Source of the DNA: Heliobacterium mobile
GTDB taxonomy: Bacteria > Bacillota > Desulfitobacteriia > Heliobacteriales > Heliobacteriaceae
Direction of reading: 5' to 3'
Assembly (NCBI RefSeq): GCF_009720735.1
Contig: NZ_WNKU01000001.1
Span: forward strand, 420,441 to 484,440
Length of the DNA: 64,000 bases
The position numbers and the translations under genes are program-made. The notes under the pieces are model-generated. The model worked only from the letters and a program-made list of their open reading frames with translations, was not told the DNA's origin and ran no database searches. Positions within the stretch are counted from its first letter, which is position 1. Every line of letters starts with the position of its first letter. Positions 16,419 to 24,960 of this stretch are shown here, one piece after another.

Positions 16419-17188
16419 AGTCCTCGAAGCGCCGAGGCTTCATTATATTGACGGCTATCCTGTTACTGATTTGTTGGACAGGCATCGTTTCAGAAGCAGT
16501 TGCTGCTCCCATTCCTATTCCCACAGTGAGCATTGGGGTGGATTCGACTAACAATCCTACGGAAATGTCAAAGAGTTTGCAAGTCTTGTTTCTGCTCACC
16601 GTACTGTCCTTGGCGCCGTCGATTTTGGTCATGATGACCAGCTTTACTCGGATTTTAGTTGTTCTTCATTTTACGCGAACCGCATTAGCTTTACAGACGA
16701 TGCCACCGAACCAAATATTGATTGGTTTATCCTTATTTTTGACATTTTTCATCATGGCTCCTACCTGGGGAAACATTAATGACCAAGCTCTTCAACCTTA
16801 TTTAAACGGTCAGATTTCCCAAGAACAAGCGTTGGATAAGGCTCTTTATCCTTTGCGGGAGTTTATGTTAAAACAAACTCGGGAAAAAGATTTGGCGCTA
16901 TTTGTCAATATGTCGAATGTAGAACAACCGAAAACTTACGGTGATATCCCTACCCGAGCCATTATTCCTGCTTTTATTCTCAGTGAATTAAAAACATCCT
17001 TTCAAATTGGAGCTGTGATATACTTACCCTTTATCGTCATAGATATGATCGTCGGTTCCGTACTCATGTCGATGGGTATGATGATGCTTCCGCCTGCGAT
17101 GGTTTCACTACCCTTTAAAATTCTTCTATTTGTGCTGGTGGATGGGTGGTATCTTATTTTGAAGTCGCTGATCCAAAGCTACCAGTAA
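16415..17188 (+). CDS. fliP: Flagellar export gate protein FliP
   Basis: FliP makes five of the subunits of the FliPQR export pore. The 257-residue protein has an N-terminal cleavable signal (ILTAILLLICWTGIVSEAVA), then SLAPSILVMMTSFTRILVVLHFTRTALALQ with the family signature, a loop near FLTFFIMAPTW, and the C-terminal pair of membrane segments with MGSVLMSMGMMMLPPAMVSLPFKI-type sequence. GTG 16415 overlaps the end of fliO by 4 bases, suggesting coupled translation. Confidence 0.96.
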   Translation: MKSSKRRGFIILTAILLLICWTGIVSEAVAAPIPIPTVSIGVDSTNNPTEMSKSLQVLFLLTVLSLAPSILVMMTSFTRILVVLHFTRTALALQTMPPNQILIGLSLFLTFFIMAPTWGNINDQALQPYLNGQISQEQALDKALYPLREFMLKQTREKDLALFVNMSNVEQPKTYGDIPTRAIIPAFILSELKTSFQIGAVIYLPFIVIDMIVGSVLMSMGMMMLPPAMVSLPFKILLFVLVDGWYLILKSLIQSYQ

Positions 17189-17206
17189 TAGAAGAGGAGG
17201 ATCTTT

Positions 17207-17482
17207 GTGACCCCTGAATTGATAATACAACTCGGACGAGATGCTTTAATAGCAGTTCTACTGATATCTGCACCACTTCTCGGAGCTAGTTTGCTTATTG
17301 GTTTGATTATCAGTGTTTTTCAGGCAACCACGCAGATACAAGAAGCAACATTGACTTTTGTACCGAAGATCATTGCTGTCTTAATAGTCATTATGCTTTT
17401 CGGTCCATGGATGTTGCAAGAACTGATGCGTTACACAGACCACTTATTAGGTGCTTTGAATCAATACACTTTTATACGTTAA
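17207..17482 (+). CDS. fliQ: Flagellar export gate protein FliQ
   Basis: FliQ is a small two-span subunit of the FliPQR pore. The 91-residue protein has two hydrophobic helices (about 17-40 and 52-72) and the family core ISVFQATTQIQEATLTFVPKI. It starts at GTG 17207 behind GAGGAGG. The order fliP, fliQ, fliR is the universal arrangement. Confidence 0.95.
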   Translation: MTPELIIQLGRDALIAVLLISAPLLGASLLIGLIISVFQATTQIQEATLTFVPKIIAVLIVIMLFGPWMLQELMRYTDHLLGALNQYTFIR

Positions 17483-17513
17483 ATTGTGAAACAGTAAAGA
17501 GAGGAAAAGAACG

Positions 17514-18314
17514 GTGGAAACCGTCATCAATAGTTGGCTAAATCAGTTGGATCTTTTGTTGCTGATGATGAGTCGCGTTGCCGGAATTTTCGTCTTGGCA
17601 CCAATATTTAATTTCAACGGGCTCAATACAACGGTCAAAGTTGGACTTTCTTTTCTTTTTGCTTTGCTTGTAATGTTATCACTCCCAAAGGGCTCTTTAT
17701 TCGTTCCACCTATAGATCTAGTCAGTTATGTGTTAATTTTGCTTAAGGAAATCATCATTGGAATTTCTATCGGATTCATTCTTCAACTCGTATTTGCAGC
17801 CATATTGACAGCCGGACAGATCATTGATATCCAACTTGGCTTTGGTATCATTAATATTATGGACCCCATGTGGGGAACTCAGGTTCCGATGACGGCTACA
17901 TTCATGCAAATCCTGGCGTTATTGCTTTTTGTCACATACGATGGACATCTATTACTAGTAAAAACTTTAATGGATAGTTTTAACTTAGTCCCCGTCGGAG
18001 GTGCCTCGTTCTCGCTGGCTTCTTCAGGTCAATTGGCTGATTTTATCATCCGTTTGGTTTCCGGTGTTTTTTTGACAGGTGTACAATTGGCAATGCCTAT
18101 TATTGGGGTCATCTTAATTAACGATATCGCTATGGGAATCGTATCTCGTACGGTACCACAAATGAACCTCTTCGTCATCGGTATTCCTGTAAAAATTCTT
18201 GTAGGTGTCGCTTTTCTATGGATTATTCTTCCTTTTTATATTGATAGTATGAACCGCCTTTACGAAATTAGTTTTTCCAATGTCCTTGGTTTTCTTAAAC
18301 TCCTTAGCCCTTAA
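17514..18314 (+). CDS. fliR: Flagellar export gate protein FliR
   Basis: FliR is the single-copy subunit of the FliPQR export pore. The 266-residue protein is strongly hydrophobic with about six membrane segments and has family motifs such as MMSRVAGIFVLAPIF, EIIIGISIGFI and GQIIDIQLGFGIINIMDP. It starts at GTG 17514 after GAGAGG. flhB follows after 22 bases by the start chosen here. Confidence 0.95.
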   Translation: METVINSWLNQLDLLLLMMSRVAGIFVLAPIFNFNGLNTTVKVGLSFLFALLVMLSLPKGSLFVPPIDLVSYVLILLKEIIIGISIGFILQLVFAAILTAGQIIDIQLGFGIINIMDPMWGTQVPMTATFMQILALLLFVTYDGHLLLVKTLMDSFNLVPVGGASFSLASSGQLADFIIRLVSGVFLTGVQLAMPIIGVILINDIAMGIVSRTVPQMNLFVIGIPVKILVGVAFLWIILPFYIDSMNRLYEISFSNVLGFLKLLSP

Positions 18315-18336
18315 GGCTGACAAAGGAATGAAGCCG

Positions 18337-19416
18337 GTGCTGAAATGGGATTTACAATGGTTTTCCGGTGAGAAAACAGAAAAGCCGACGGGGAAACGGC
18401 GCTCAGAGGCGCGGAAAAAAGGTCAAGTTGCTAGAAGCTCCGAGATAAATACTGCTCTTTCTTTATTATTCTCATTTGTAGCGCTTAAATATTTTGGGCT
18501 TCAAACATTTGATGGATTTGAACGAATAATGGTGTACTATTTAAGTACATCATCACAGGAAAATCTGAGTCCCGTGGCCGTAATGACGACTGGACTCGAA
18601 GTTGCCATTCGGGCTTTACTAATGGTAGCACCCTTTTTGCTAGTGGCGTTAACCGCTGGTATTTTGGCCAGTTACCTGCAAGTAGGCTTTTTATTTTCTT
18701 TAGAAGGTTTAAAAATGAACTGGGGCAAGTTAAACCCTTTAAATGGTTTAGGCCGTATTTTCTCGAAACAAGCGTTAGTAGAATTAGTCAAGTCTTTGGG
18801 AAAAGTAACGATCATAGGCTATGTAGCCTATTCAGCGATTATTAAACATCTTTATATATTCCCAACTTTAATAGGTGCCGATATACAGACGGCAATAGCT
18901 TCTATTTCAGAGATCGCTTACGATGTTGGTTTTCGAGTGGCATTGTTGCTCATTGCTGTCGCAGCATTGGACTACTGGTTTCAGTGGTATAGCCATGAAG
19001 AGTCATTAAAAATGTCTAAACAAGAAGTCAAAGAGGAACACAAACAGTCTGAAGGGGACCCGCAAATTAAAGGAAAAATCCGTCAACGCATGCGTGAAGT
19101 GGCGATGCGTAGGATGATGCAGGAATTGCCTAAGGCTGATGTCGTCATTACAAACCCTACCCACTTTGCCATTGCTTTAAAATATGAAGGGGCTCTGATG
19201 ACTGCACCAGTCGTAATCGCTAAAGGGCAAGATTATGTAGCTTTAAAAATCAAGGAAATTGCTCAATCCCATGGTATTCCGACTGTAGAAGATAGACCAT
19301 TGGCGCAGGCTCTCTACCGTACGGTAGAGATCGGTCAAGAGATACCAGCGGAACTGTTCCAGGCAGTAGCAGAGGTTTTTGCCTTTGTGTACCGACTTAA
19401 AAAAAAGAAGGCCTAA
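18337..19416 (+). CDS. flhB: Flagellar export switch protein FlhB
   Basis: FlhB controls the change of export from hook to filament subunits. Four membrane segments in residues about 30-210 are followed by a cytoplasmic domain with the autocleavage motif NPTH (in ITNPTHFAIALKYEG), which FliK acts on. The N-terminus MLKWDLQWFSGEKTEKPTGKR fits the family. I favour GTG 18337, 9 bases after AAAGGA; ATG 18328 touches that site, and an upstream in-frame ATG at 18280 lies within fliR and is unlikely. Confidence 0.93.
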   Translation: MLKWDLQWFSGEKTEKPTGKRRSEARKKGQVARSSEINTALSLLFSFVALKYFGLQTFDGFERIMVYYLSTSSQENLSPVAVMTTGLEVAIRALLMVAPFLLVALTAGILASYLQVGFLFSLEGLKMNWGKLNPLNGLGRIFSKQALVELVKSLGKVTIIGYVAYSAIIKHLYIFPTLIGADIQTAIASISEIAYDVGFRVALLLIAVAALDYWFQWYSHEESLKMSKQEVKEEHKQSEGDPQIKGKIRQRMREVAMRRMMQELPKADVVITNPTHFAIALKYEGALMTAPVVIAKGQDYVALKIKEIAQSHGIPTVEDRPLAQALYRTVEIGQEIPAELFQAVAEVFAFVYRLKKKKA

Positions 19417-19457
19417 TCTAGTAAACAGGACAATTTACGCTGAAAGGATGTGTCATC

Positions 19458-21524
19458 ATGGCTTTACCACAGTCCCAAGCAAAAAGCGATTCAAATAACC
19501 TTGCAGGCATCGCTGTAGCCATTGCAGTGCTGGCCACTGTGGTCATGATGATTGTCCCCTTAAAACCTATTTTTCTGGATATGCTTTTGATTTTTAACAT
19601 CTCGATTGCAATTTTGGTATTGTTAGTAACTATGTTCATTGAAGGCGCCTTAGAGATCTCAATTTTTCCAACGTTGCTCTTAATCACCACACTGTTTCGT
19701 TTAGCCTTAAACGTTTCGACGACGCGATTGGTGCTGCTCGATGGATATGCAGGACAAGTGATTGAGAAATTCGGAACCTTTGTACTTGGTGGAAGTCCTG
19801 TTGTCGGATTTATCGTGTTTTTAATATTGGTGATCATTCAGTTTATTGTGATTACCAAAGGTGCCGAACGTGTCGCCGAAGTAGCCGCTCGTTTTACATT
19901 GGATGCCATGCCTGGTAAGCAGATGGCTATTGATGCTGACTTAAATACAGGTTTAATTAATGAAAGCGAAGCTAAGAAGCGCCGGAAAGACATCCAACGG
20001 GAAGCAGATTTTTATGGTGCTATGGACGGTGCGGTCAAGTTCGTCAAGGGAGATGCTATTGCCGGCATTATTATCTTGTTTGTCAATATTTTCGGCGGAT
20101 TCTTTATTGGCCTTTTACAGAAGAATTTGACAGTAACTCAAGCTGCTATGAAATACACGATTTTAACGGTTGGCGATGGTTTGGTCACGCAAATTCCTGC
20201 CTTGCTCATATCAACGGCGACAGGTGTCATTGTCACCCGGGCTGCTTCGGAAGCCAACTTAGGTCAGGATCTTTTGTCCCAATTATTTGGCTATCCCCGT
20301 ACCCTTTATATCGCCTCCGGTGTACTTGTGGTACTCGGCATCATCGGACTGCCGCCTATCCCTTTGCTTACAATGGCAGCCGTTCTTGGCTTTGTCGGAT
20401 ACCGCATGGATAGAACCAACAAAGAGACTGCCATCGCTGAAATTGAAAAAGCCCAAGAACAAGAGATCGAAGAAATAAAGAAACCGGAAAATGTCGTATC
20501 TTTGCTCAATGTGGATCCGTTGGAATTGGAAATGGGTTACGCACTAATTCCTCTGGTCGATGTACAACAAGGCGGCGATCTTCTCGACCGTGTGATCATG
20601 ATTCGTCGTCAGTGTGCTTTGGAATTAGGCTTGGTCGTACCACCGATCCGGCTGCGTGACAATATGCAGTTAAAACCGAACGCCTATTCCATCAAAATTA
20701 AAGGCGTCGAAGTGACCAATGGGGAAATCATGATCGATCACTATATGGCGATGGCACCGGGCTTTGATGATGGCTCAATAGCGGGTATTGATACGAAAGA
20801 GCCTGCTTTCGGTCTCCCGGCGAAGTGGATTACACCACAACTAAGAGACCAAGCAGAATTGGCCGGTTACACCGTTGTAGATCCACCGAGCGTAGTGGCA
20901 ACTCACTTGACAGAAGTGATTAAAACTCACGCTTACGAAATACTGGGTCGACAAGATGTTCAAGGTCTTGTCGATCATGTGAAGCAAACTCACCCTGCTG
21001 TTATTTCTGAACTCATACCGGATCTATTGTCCCTTGGTGATTTACAAAAAGTCCTCGCCGGATTGCTCAAAGAGCGGGTACCTATACGAGACCTGGTTAC
21101 GATTATGGAAACCCTGGCTGACCATGCTCGAATGACTAAAGACACGGATGTTTTGATCGAATACGCCCGTCAAGCCCTAGCTCGACAAATCGTGAAATCC
21201 TATCTCCTGCCGGGAACGAATCAACTGCCAGTCATCTCATTAGATCCGGGCTTAGAAAATAATATTCGAGAAGCGATTCAACAAACGGAACACGGCACCT
21301 ATCTCGCGATGGATCCGATGGAAGCCCAAAAAGTGATCGCCGCTTTAGTGAAAGAAGTGGAACGGGTTTCACAAATGGGATATCAACCAGTCATATTATG
21401 TGCACCAATAGTACGGTTGTATTTCAAACGATTAACCGAAAGGGCTGTACCTCAGTTGGTAGTTCTCTCTTATAATGAAATTGGAACTCAACTAGAGGTT
21501 CAAACGATAGGGATGGTGAGATAA
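19458..21524 (+). CDS. flhA: Flagellar export gate protein FlhA
   Basis: FlhA forms the nonameric export gate ring. The 688-residue protein has about eight membrane segments in the first 330 residues, including the FHIPEP family signature region (RLALNVSTTRLVLL...GSPVVGFIVFL, DAMPGKQMAIDADLNTGLI), and a large cytoplasmic substrate- and chaperone-docking domain (LELEMGYALIPLVD to the end). ATG 19458 follows AAAGGATG. flhF begins 2 bases after the stop. Confidence 0.97.
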   Translation: MALPQSQAKSDSNNLAGIAVAIAVLATVVMMIVPLKPIFLDMLLIFNISIAILVLLVTMFIEGALEISIFPTLLLITTLFRLALNVSTTRLVLLDGYAGQVIEKFGTFVLGGSPVVGFIVFLILVIIQFIVITKGAERVAEVAARFTLDAMPGKQMAIDADLNTGLINESEAKKRRKDIQREADFYGAMDGAVKFVKGDAIAGIIILFVNIFGGFFIGLLQKNLTVTQAAMKYTILTVGDGLVTQIPALLISTATGVIVTRAASEANLGQDLLSQLFGYPRTLYIASGVLVVLGIIGLPPIPLLTMAAVLGFVGYRMDRTNKETAIAEIEKAQEQEIEEIKKPENVVSLLNVDPLELEMGYALIPLVDVQQGGDLLDRVIMIRRQCALELGLVVPPIRLRDNMQLKPNAYSIKIKGVEVTNGEIMIDHYMAMAPGFDDGSIAGIDTKEPAFGLPAKWITPQLRDQAELAGYTVVDPPSVVATHLTEVIKTHAYEILGRQDVQGLVDHVKQTHPAVISELIPDLLSLGDLQKVLAGLLKERVPIRDLVTIMETLADHARMTKDTDVLIEYARQALARQIVKSYLLPGTNQLPVISLDPGLENNIREAIQQTEHGTYLAMDPMEAQKVIAALVKEVERVSQMGYQPVILCAPIVRLYFKRLTERAVPQLVVLSYNEIGTQLEVQTIGMVR

Positions 21525-21526
21525 AT

Positions 21527-22834
21527 TTGCGGGTCAAACGTTTTGTCGCTCCAACCGTACAAGAAGCCATGAACAAGATGAAGTCTGAGATGGGGAAAGA
21601 CGCAATTATCCTCCACACCCGTAAAATAAAAGAAGGTGGCTTCTTCGGTTTTTTTGCCAGAGAGAAGGTGGAGATCACCGGTGCTGTAGAAGATGCCTTA
21701 GTTCTTCCGAAAGACCAAGGCAAAGAGAAAACAGTCTCATTGCCAAAGACGAAAAAGGTTGATGTAGCTCCCAATAACGGTGAGAAATTAGATATTCGAG
21801 TTAATCATCCCCTGTCGATTGACGGAGAGCCATTGGAAAACAAAAGCTTCATCATGGAAGAGTCGCCTCGGAACGTGGCAAAGGTGCCATCCCCTTTGCC
21901 GGAGAAACCATCCCCATCGACCCTAAGTATGAACGTTAGTTCTCCCACAAACAACGCCATCGGTGATGAACTGAATCAAATGAAAACACTTATGGGGCAG
22001 ATCTTAGGGCGTCTTCAAGAAATGGATGCAAAACTCCCTTATGATCTGATTGCCGCTTATAAGCGCTTGATTGACAATGATGTCGATGAAAGCGTCGCTC
22101 GAAAAATTGTCGAAGATGTATATGATGAGCATAAGGATCGAACCGATTGGAATCCTACCGTCGTCAAAGATTTGGTCCTGCAAAAGATCCAATTAATGGT
22201 AGGGTCGCCTCAATCTGTCATGATATCTGAGGGCAATCAAGGACCGGAAGTTTTCCTCATGGTCGGACCCACCGGTGTGGGAAAAACTACAACCATTGCC
22301 AAGTTAGCAGCTACATTTTCTATTGTCAATCGCCGTAAAGTAGGCTTGATCACTGCCGATACCTATCGAATTGCCGCCGTAGAGCAACTAAAAACCTTTG
22401 GCGATATCATCGGAGTACCGGTAGAAGTGGTTTTTACCCCGCCGGCTTTACAAGAAGCGATTGAACGAAACCGAGACAAGGACCTGCTGCTTGTCGATAC
22501 AGCCGGTAGAAGTTATAAAAATGAACTTCAGTTAGAGGAATTGTCTGCTTTTGTAGAAGCGAGCCAGCCAAGCAGGATCATCCTTGTGCTCTCGGCAACC
22601 ACCAAATATAAGGACTTGATTCAAATCGTCGATTCCTTTTCTAAATTTGAAATCAACCAGTTTTTGCTCACCAAGCTCGATGAAACAAATCAATACGGAT
22701 CGATTCTAAATATCCTTTGTGCCACCGGAAAACCTCTTTCATATATCACCACAGGTCAGAATGTGCCAGATGATATTGAAACTGCAAATCCAGAGAAATT
22801 AGCCAATCTGATCTATGGAGAGACAAGCTTATGA
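21527..22834 (+). CDS. flhF: Flagellar placement GTPase FlhF
   Basis: FlhF is an SRP-family GTPase that sets flagellar number and position. The N-terminal basic domain (MRVKRFVAPTVQEAMNKMKSEMGKDAIILHTR) is followed by a linker, a helical bundle and the GTPase domain with GPTGVGKTT near residue 247, DTAGRS and TKLDE. Length 435 is typical. It starts at TTG 21527 and overlaps flhG by 4 bases, the common pairing of a GTPase and its MinD-like activator. Confidence 0.95.
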   Translation: MRVKRFVAPTVQEAMNKMKSEMGKDAIILHTRKIKEGGFFGFFAREKVEITGAVEDALVLPKDQGKEKTVSLPKTKKVDVAPNNGEKLDIRVNHPLSIDGEPLENKSFIMEESPRNVAKVPSPLPEKPSPSTLSMNVSSPTNNAIGDELNQMKTLMGQILGRLQEMDAKLPYDLIAAYKRLIDNDVDESVARKIVEDVYDEHKDRTDWNPTVVKDLVLQKIQLMVGSPQSVMISEGNQGPEVFLMVGPTGVGKTTTIAKLAATFSIVNRRKVGLITADTYRIAAVEQLKTFGDIIGVPVEVVFTPPALQEAIERNRDKDLLLVDTAGRSYKNELQLEELSAFVEASQPSRIILVLSATTKYKDLIQIVDSFSKFEINQFLLTKLDETNQYGSILNILCATGKPLSYITTGQNVPDDIETANPEKLANLIYGETSL

Positions 22835-23718
22835 AAGATCAAGCAGAAAAGCTCCGCCTGATGATGCAAAATATGCGGCAAACAATGGAACGTGAAATCA
22901 TGGGGCACCTTCCGCCTACTCGAGTGATCTGTGTCTCCAGTGGAAAAGGGGGCGTTGGAAAGACCAATATCACTCTAAGCTTGGGCTTGTCCTTACGGGA
23001 TTATGGTATGCGGGTTCTTTTGCTCGATGCGGATATGGGGATGGCCAATATCGATGTCGTTTTGGGGAAGGCTCCCCCATATAATTTGTATCATGTCATC
23101 GGCGGACAGAAAAAACTGGCTGATGTCATCTACGAAGGGCCGAAAGGATTACAGATTATATCCGGTGGTTCAGGGATTGCCGAACTAGCCAACTTGAGTA
23201 AAGAAGCTTTAGATGAATTTATCACAGGTTTTTCAATGCTCGACGGTACCGTCGATATTTTGCTAATTGATACGGGCGCTGGGATTTCCAGAAACGTTCT
23301 TTCCTTTGTATATGCCGCTGATGAACTGCTCGTGGTCACGACTCCGGAACCGACGGCCATCACCGATGCTTATGGATTGATCAAATCGGTCGAAGCCATG
23401 CAGCCCGGTAAGGCGATATCTGTCGTCATCAACCGAGTGGAGAGCAGTAGTGAGGGAGACAGCGTCTCGCAAAAATTAAAAATGGCTATTCGCCAATTCT
23501 TGCACCGTGAAATACTTGTTCTCGGTTACATTCCGGAGGATTTACAAGTGGCGAAGGCAGTAAAAGCACAAAGACCCTTCTATTTGCAGAATGATCGATC
23601 TTCCGCCTCTCAGGCTGTCTCTCAATTGGCAGCTACTTTATGTAATTTACCGCCTAAAGAAGAACCTGTTGGAGGAATTTCCCGCCTGTTCAGTCGAATG
23701 AAACGCTTTTTTGGATAA
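22831..23718 (+). CDS. flhG: MinD-like ATPase FlhG (YlxH)
   Basis: FlhG stimulates FlhF GTPase activity and limits flagellar number. The 295-residue protein shows a deviant Walker A GKGGVGKT near residue 38-46, the switch motif DADMGMANIDVVLG and the family stretch TGAGISRNVLSFVYAADELLVVTTPEPTAITDAYG. A short N-terminal activator helix (AEKLRLMMQNMRQ) precedes the ATPase fold and a basic amphipathic C-terminus (ISRLFSRMKRFFG) probably serves as the membrane-targeting helix. Confidence 0.94.
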   Translation: MKDQAEKLRLMMQNMRQTMEREIMGHLPPTRVICVSSGKGGVGKTNITLSLGLSLRDYGMRVLLLDADMGMANIDVVLGKAPPYNLYHVIGGQKKLADVIYEGPKGLQIISGGSGIAELANLSKEALDEFITGFSMLDGTVDILLIDTGAGISRNVLSFVYAADELLVVTTPEPTAITDAYGLIKSVEAMQPGKAISVVINRVESSSEGDSVSQKLKMAIRQFLHREILVLGYIPEDLQVAKAVKAQRPFYLQNDRSSASQAVSQLAATLCNLPPKEEPVGGISRLFSRMKRFFG

Positions 23719-23811
23719 GCAGAAAAAGCATAGGCAGGAAAAAGTCCATACCACGTGGAAGAATGCTATAGGGCGGGCAAAAAGGCCTAAAGCCGTCCGG
23801 GAGTGATAAAT

Positions 23812-24933
23812 ATGCCGCAAATGAAAGTGCTCGTTGTAGATGATTCCGCATTTATGCGAAAAGTCATATCGGATATGATCGCATCGGAACCCGGAATGGT
23901 TGTTATAGGAACAGCCCGCAACGGTCAGGACGCCATGGAAAAAATCTCTCAACTGAAACCAGATGTGATTACACTCGATGTTGAGATGCCTGTGATGGAC
24001 GGACTGACGACGTTGGAACGAATAATGTCGACAAACCCATTGCCGGTGGTTATGCTCTCCAGCTTAACCCAGCAAGGTGCCGATGCGACCATGCAGGCCT
24101 TGCAAAAGGGCGCTGTCGACTTTGTCCCTAAGCCATCCGGATCTATATCCTTGGACATTCATAAGGTTCGCGAGCAACTCATCAGCAAGCTGAGAGTAGC
24201 CGCTATTGCCAAAATCAGACCCAGAATCAGTGAGATCCGTTCCTTTACGCGACCAGTTACCTCTCCAGCCCCGCAACCAGCGGTGGCAACGCTACCGGAA
24301 TTACCGAAACGAACTAACATTTCTTCCCCAGGTTCAAGTCGACTCAATCGTTTAGTACTCATTGGTACCTCCACAGGTGGACCGAAGGCGCTATACGAAG
24401 TCATTCCTAAATTACCAGCCGATCTTGGAGCAGCTGTGCTCATTGTCCAACATATGCCCCCTGGGTTTACCCGATCCCTGGCAGAACGATTGGATGCGGC
24501 TTCTGCCCTCAAAGTGAAGGAAGCTCAAGACGGAGAAGAAATCGTCACCGGTACTGTCTATATTGCACCTGGCGATTATCACTTTAAAGTGACTGTAACC
24601 GATAAACCAGGAGCAGGAAAACAAATGTGGGTAAAGCTGACCCAAGATCCACCGGTAGGCGGACACAGGCCGGCTGTTGATGTCATGATGACGTCGGCTG
24701 CACAGCAGTACTGGTCTTCTATGGTGGGTGTCGTTCTCACAGGAATGGGCAGTGACGGAACGGAAGGCATTAAACTCATAAAGAAACTCCAAGGCCGCAC
24801 GATCGCGGAAGATGCATCCTCCTGTGTAGTATTCGGTATGCCGAAAGTAGCAATCGAGTCGGGATGTGTCGATAAGGTGGTTCCCATAACCGGTGTGGCA
24901 GATGAAATTGTAAAATTACTGCAGGACCGATAG
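23812..24933 (+). CDS. cheB: Chemotaxis protein-glutamate methylesterase/deamidase CheB
   Basis: CheB removes methyl groups from receptor glutamates and deamidates glutamines. It has a receiver domain (phosphoacceptor in LDVEMPVMDG), a Pro/Ala-rich linker near residue 150-170, and the esterase domain with catalytic Ser in GTSTGGPKAL (about residue 184), His in QHMPPGFTRSLAERL and Asp in GMGSDGTEG. ATG 23812 follows CCGGGAG by 8 bases. The partner methyltransferase CheR is not in this operon. Confidence 0.96.
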   Translation: MPQMKVLVVDDSAFMRKVISDMIASEPGMVVIGTARNGQDAMEKISQLKPDVITLDVEMPVMDGLTTLERIMSTNPLPVVMLSSLTQQGADATMQALQKGAVDFVPKPSGSISLDIHKVREQLISKLRVAAIAKIRPRISEIRSFTRPVTSPAPQPAVATLPELPKRTNISSPGSSRLNRLVLIGTSTGGPKALYEVIPKLPADLGAAVLIVQHMPPGFTRSLAERLDAASALKVKEAQDGEEIVTGTVYIAPGDYHFKVTVTDKPGAGKQMWVKLTQDPPVGGHRPAVDVMMTSAAQQYWSSMVGVVLTGMGSDGTEGIKLIKKLQGRTIAEDASSCVVFGMPKVAIESGCVDKVVPITGVADEIVKLLQDR

Positions 24934-24960
24934 TCTGGCAACTGCGGAGGTGTGATTAAG

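Noticed and set aside
18280..18336. Extended FlhB start at ATG 18280
   Set aside because: It lies within fliR, has no ribosome-binding site, and adds residues that do not fit the FlhB family N-terminus.
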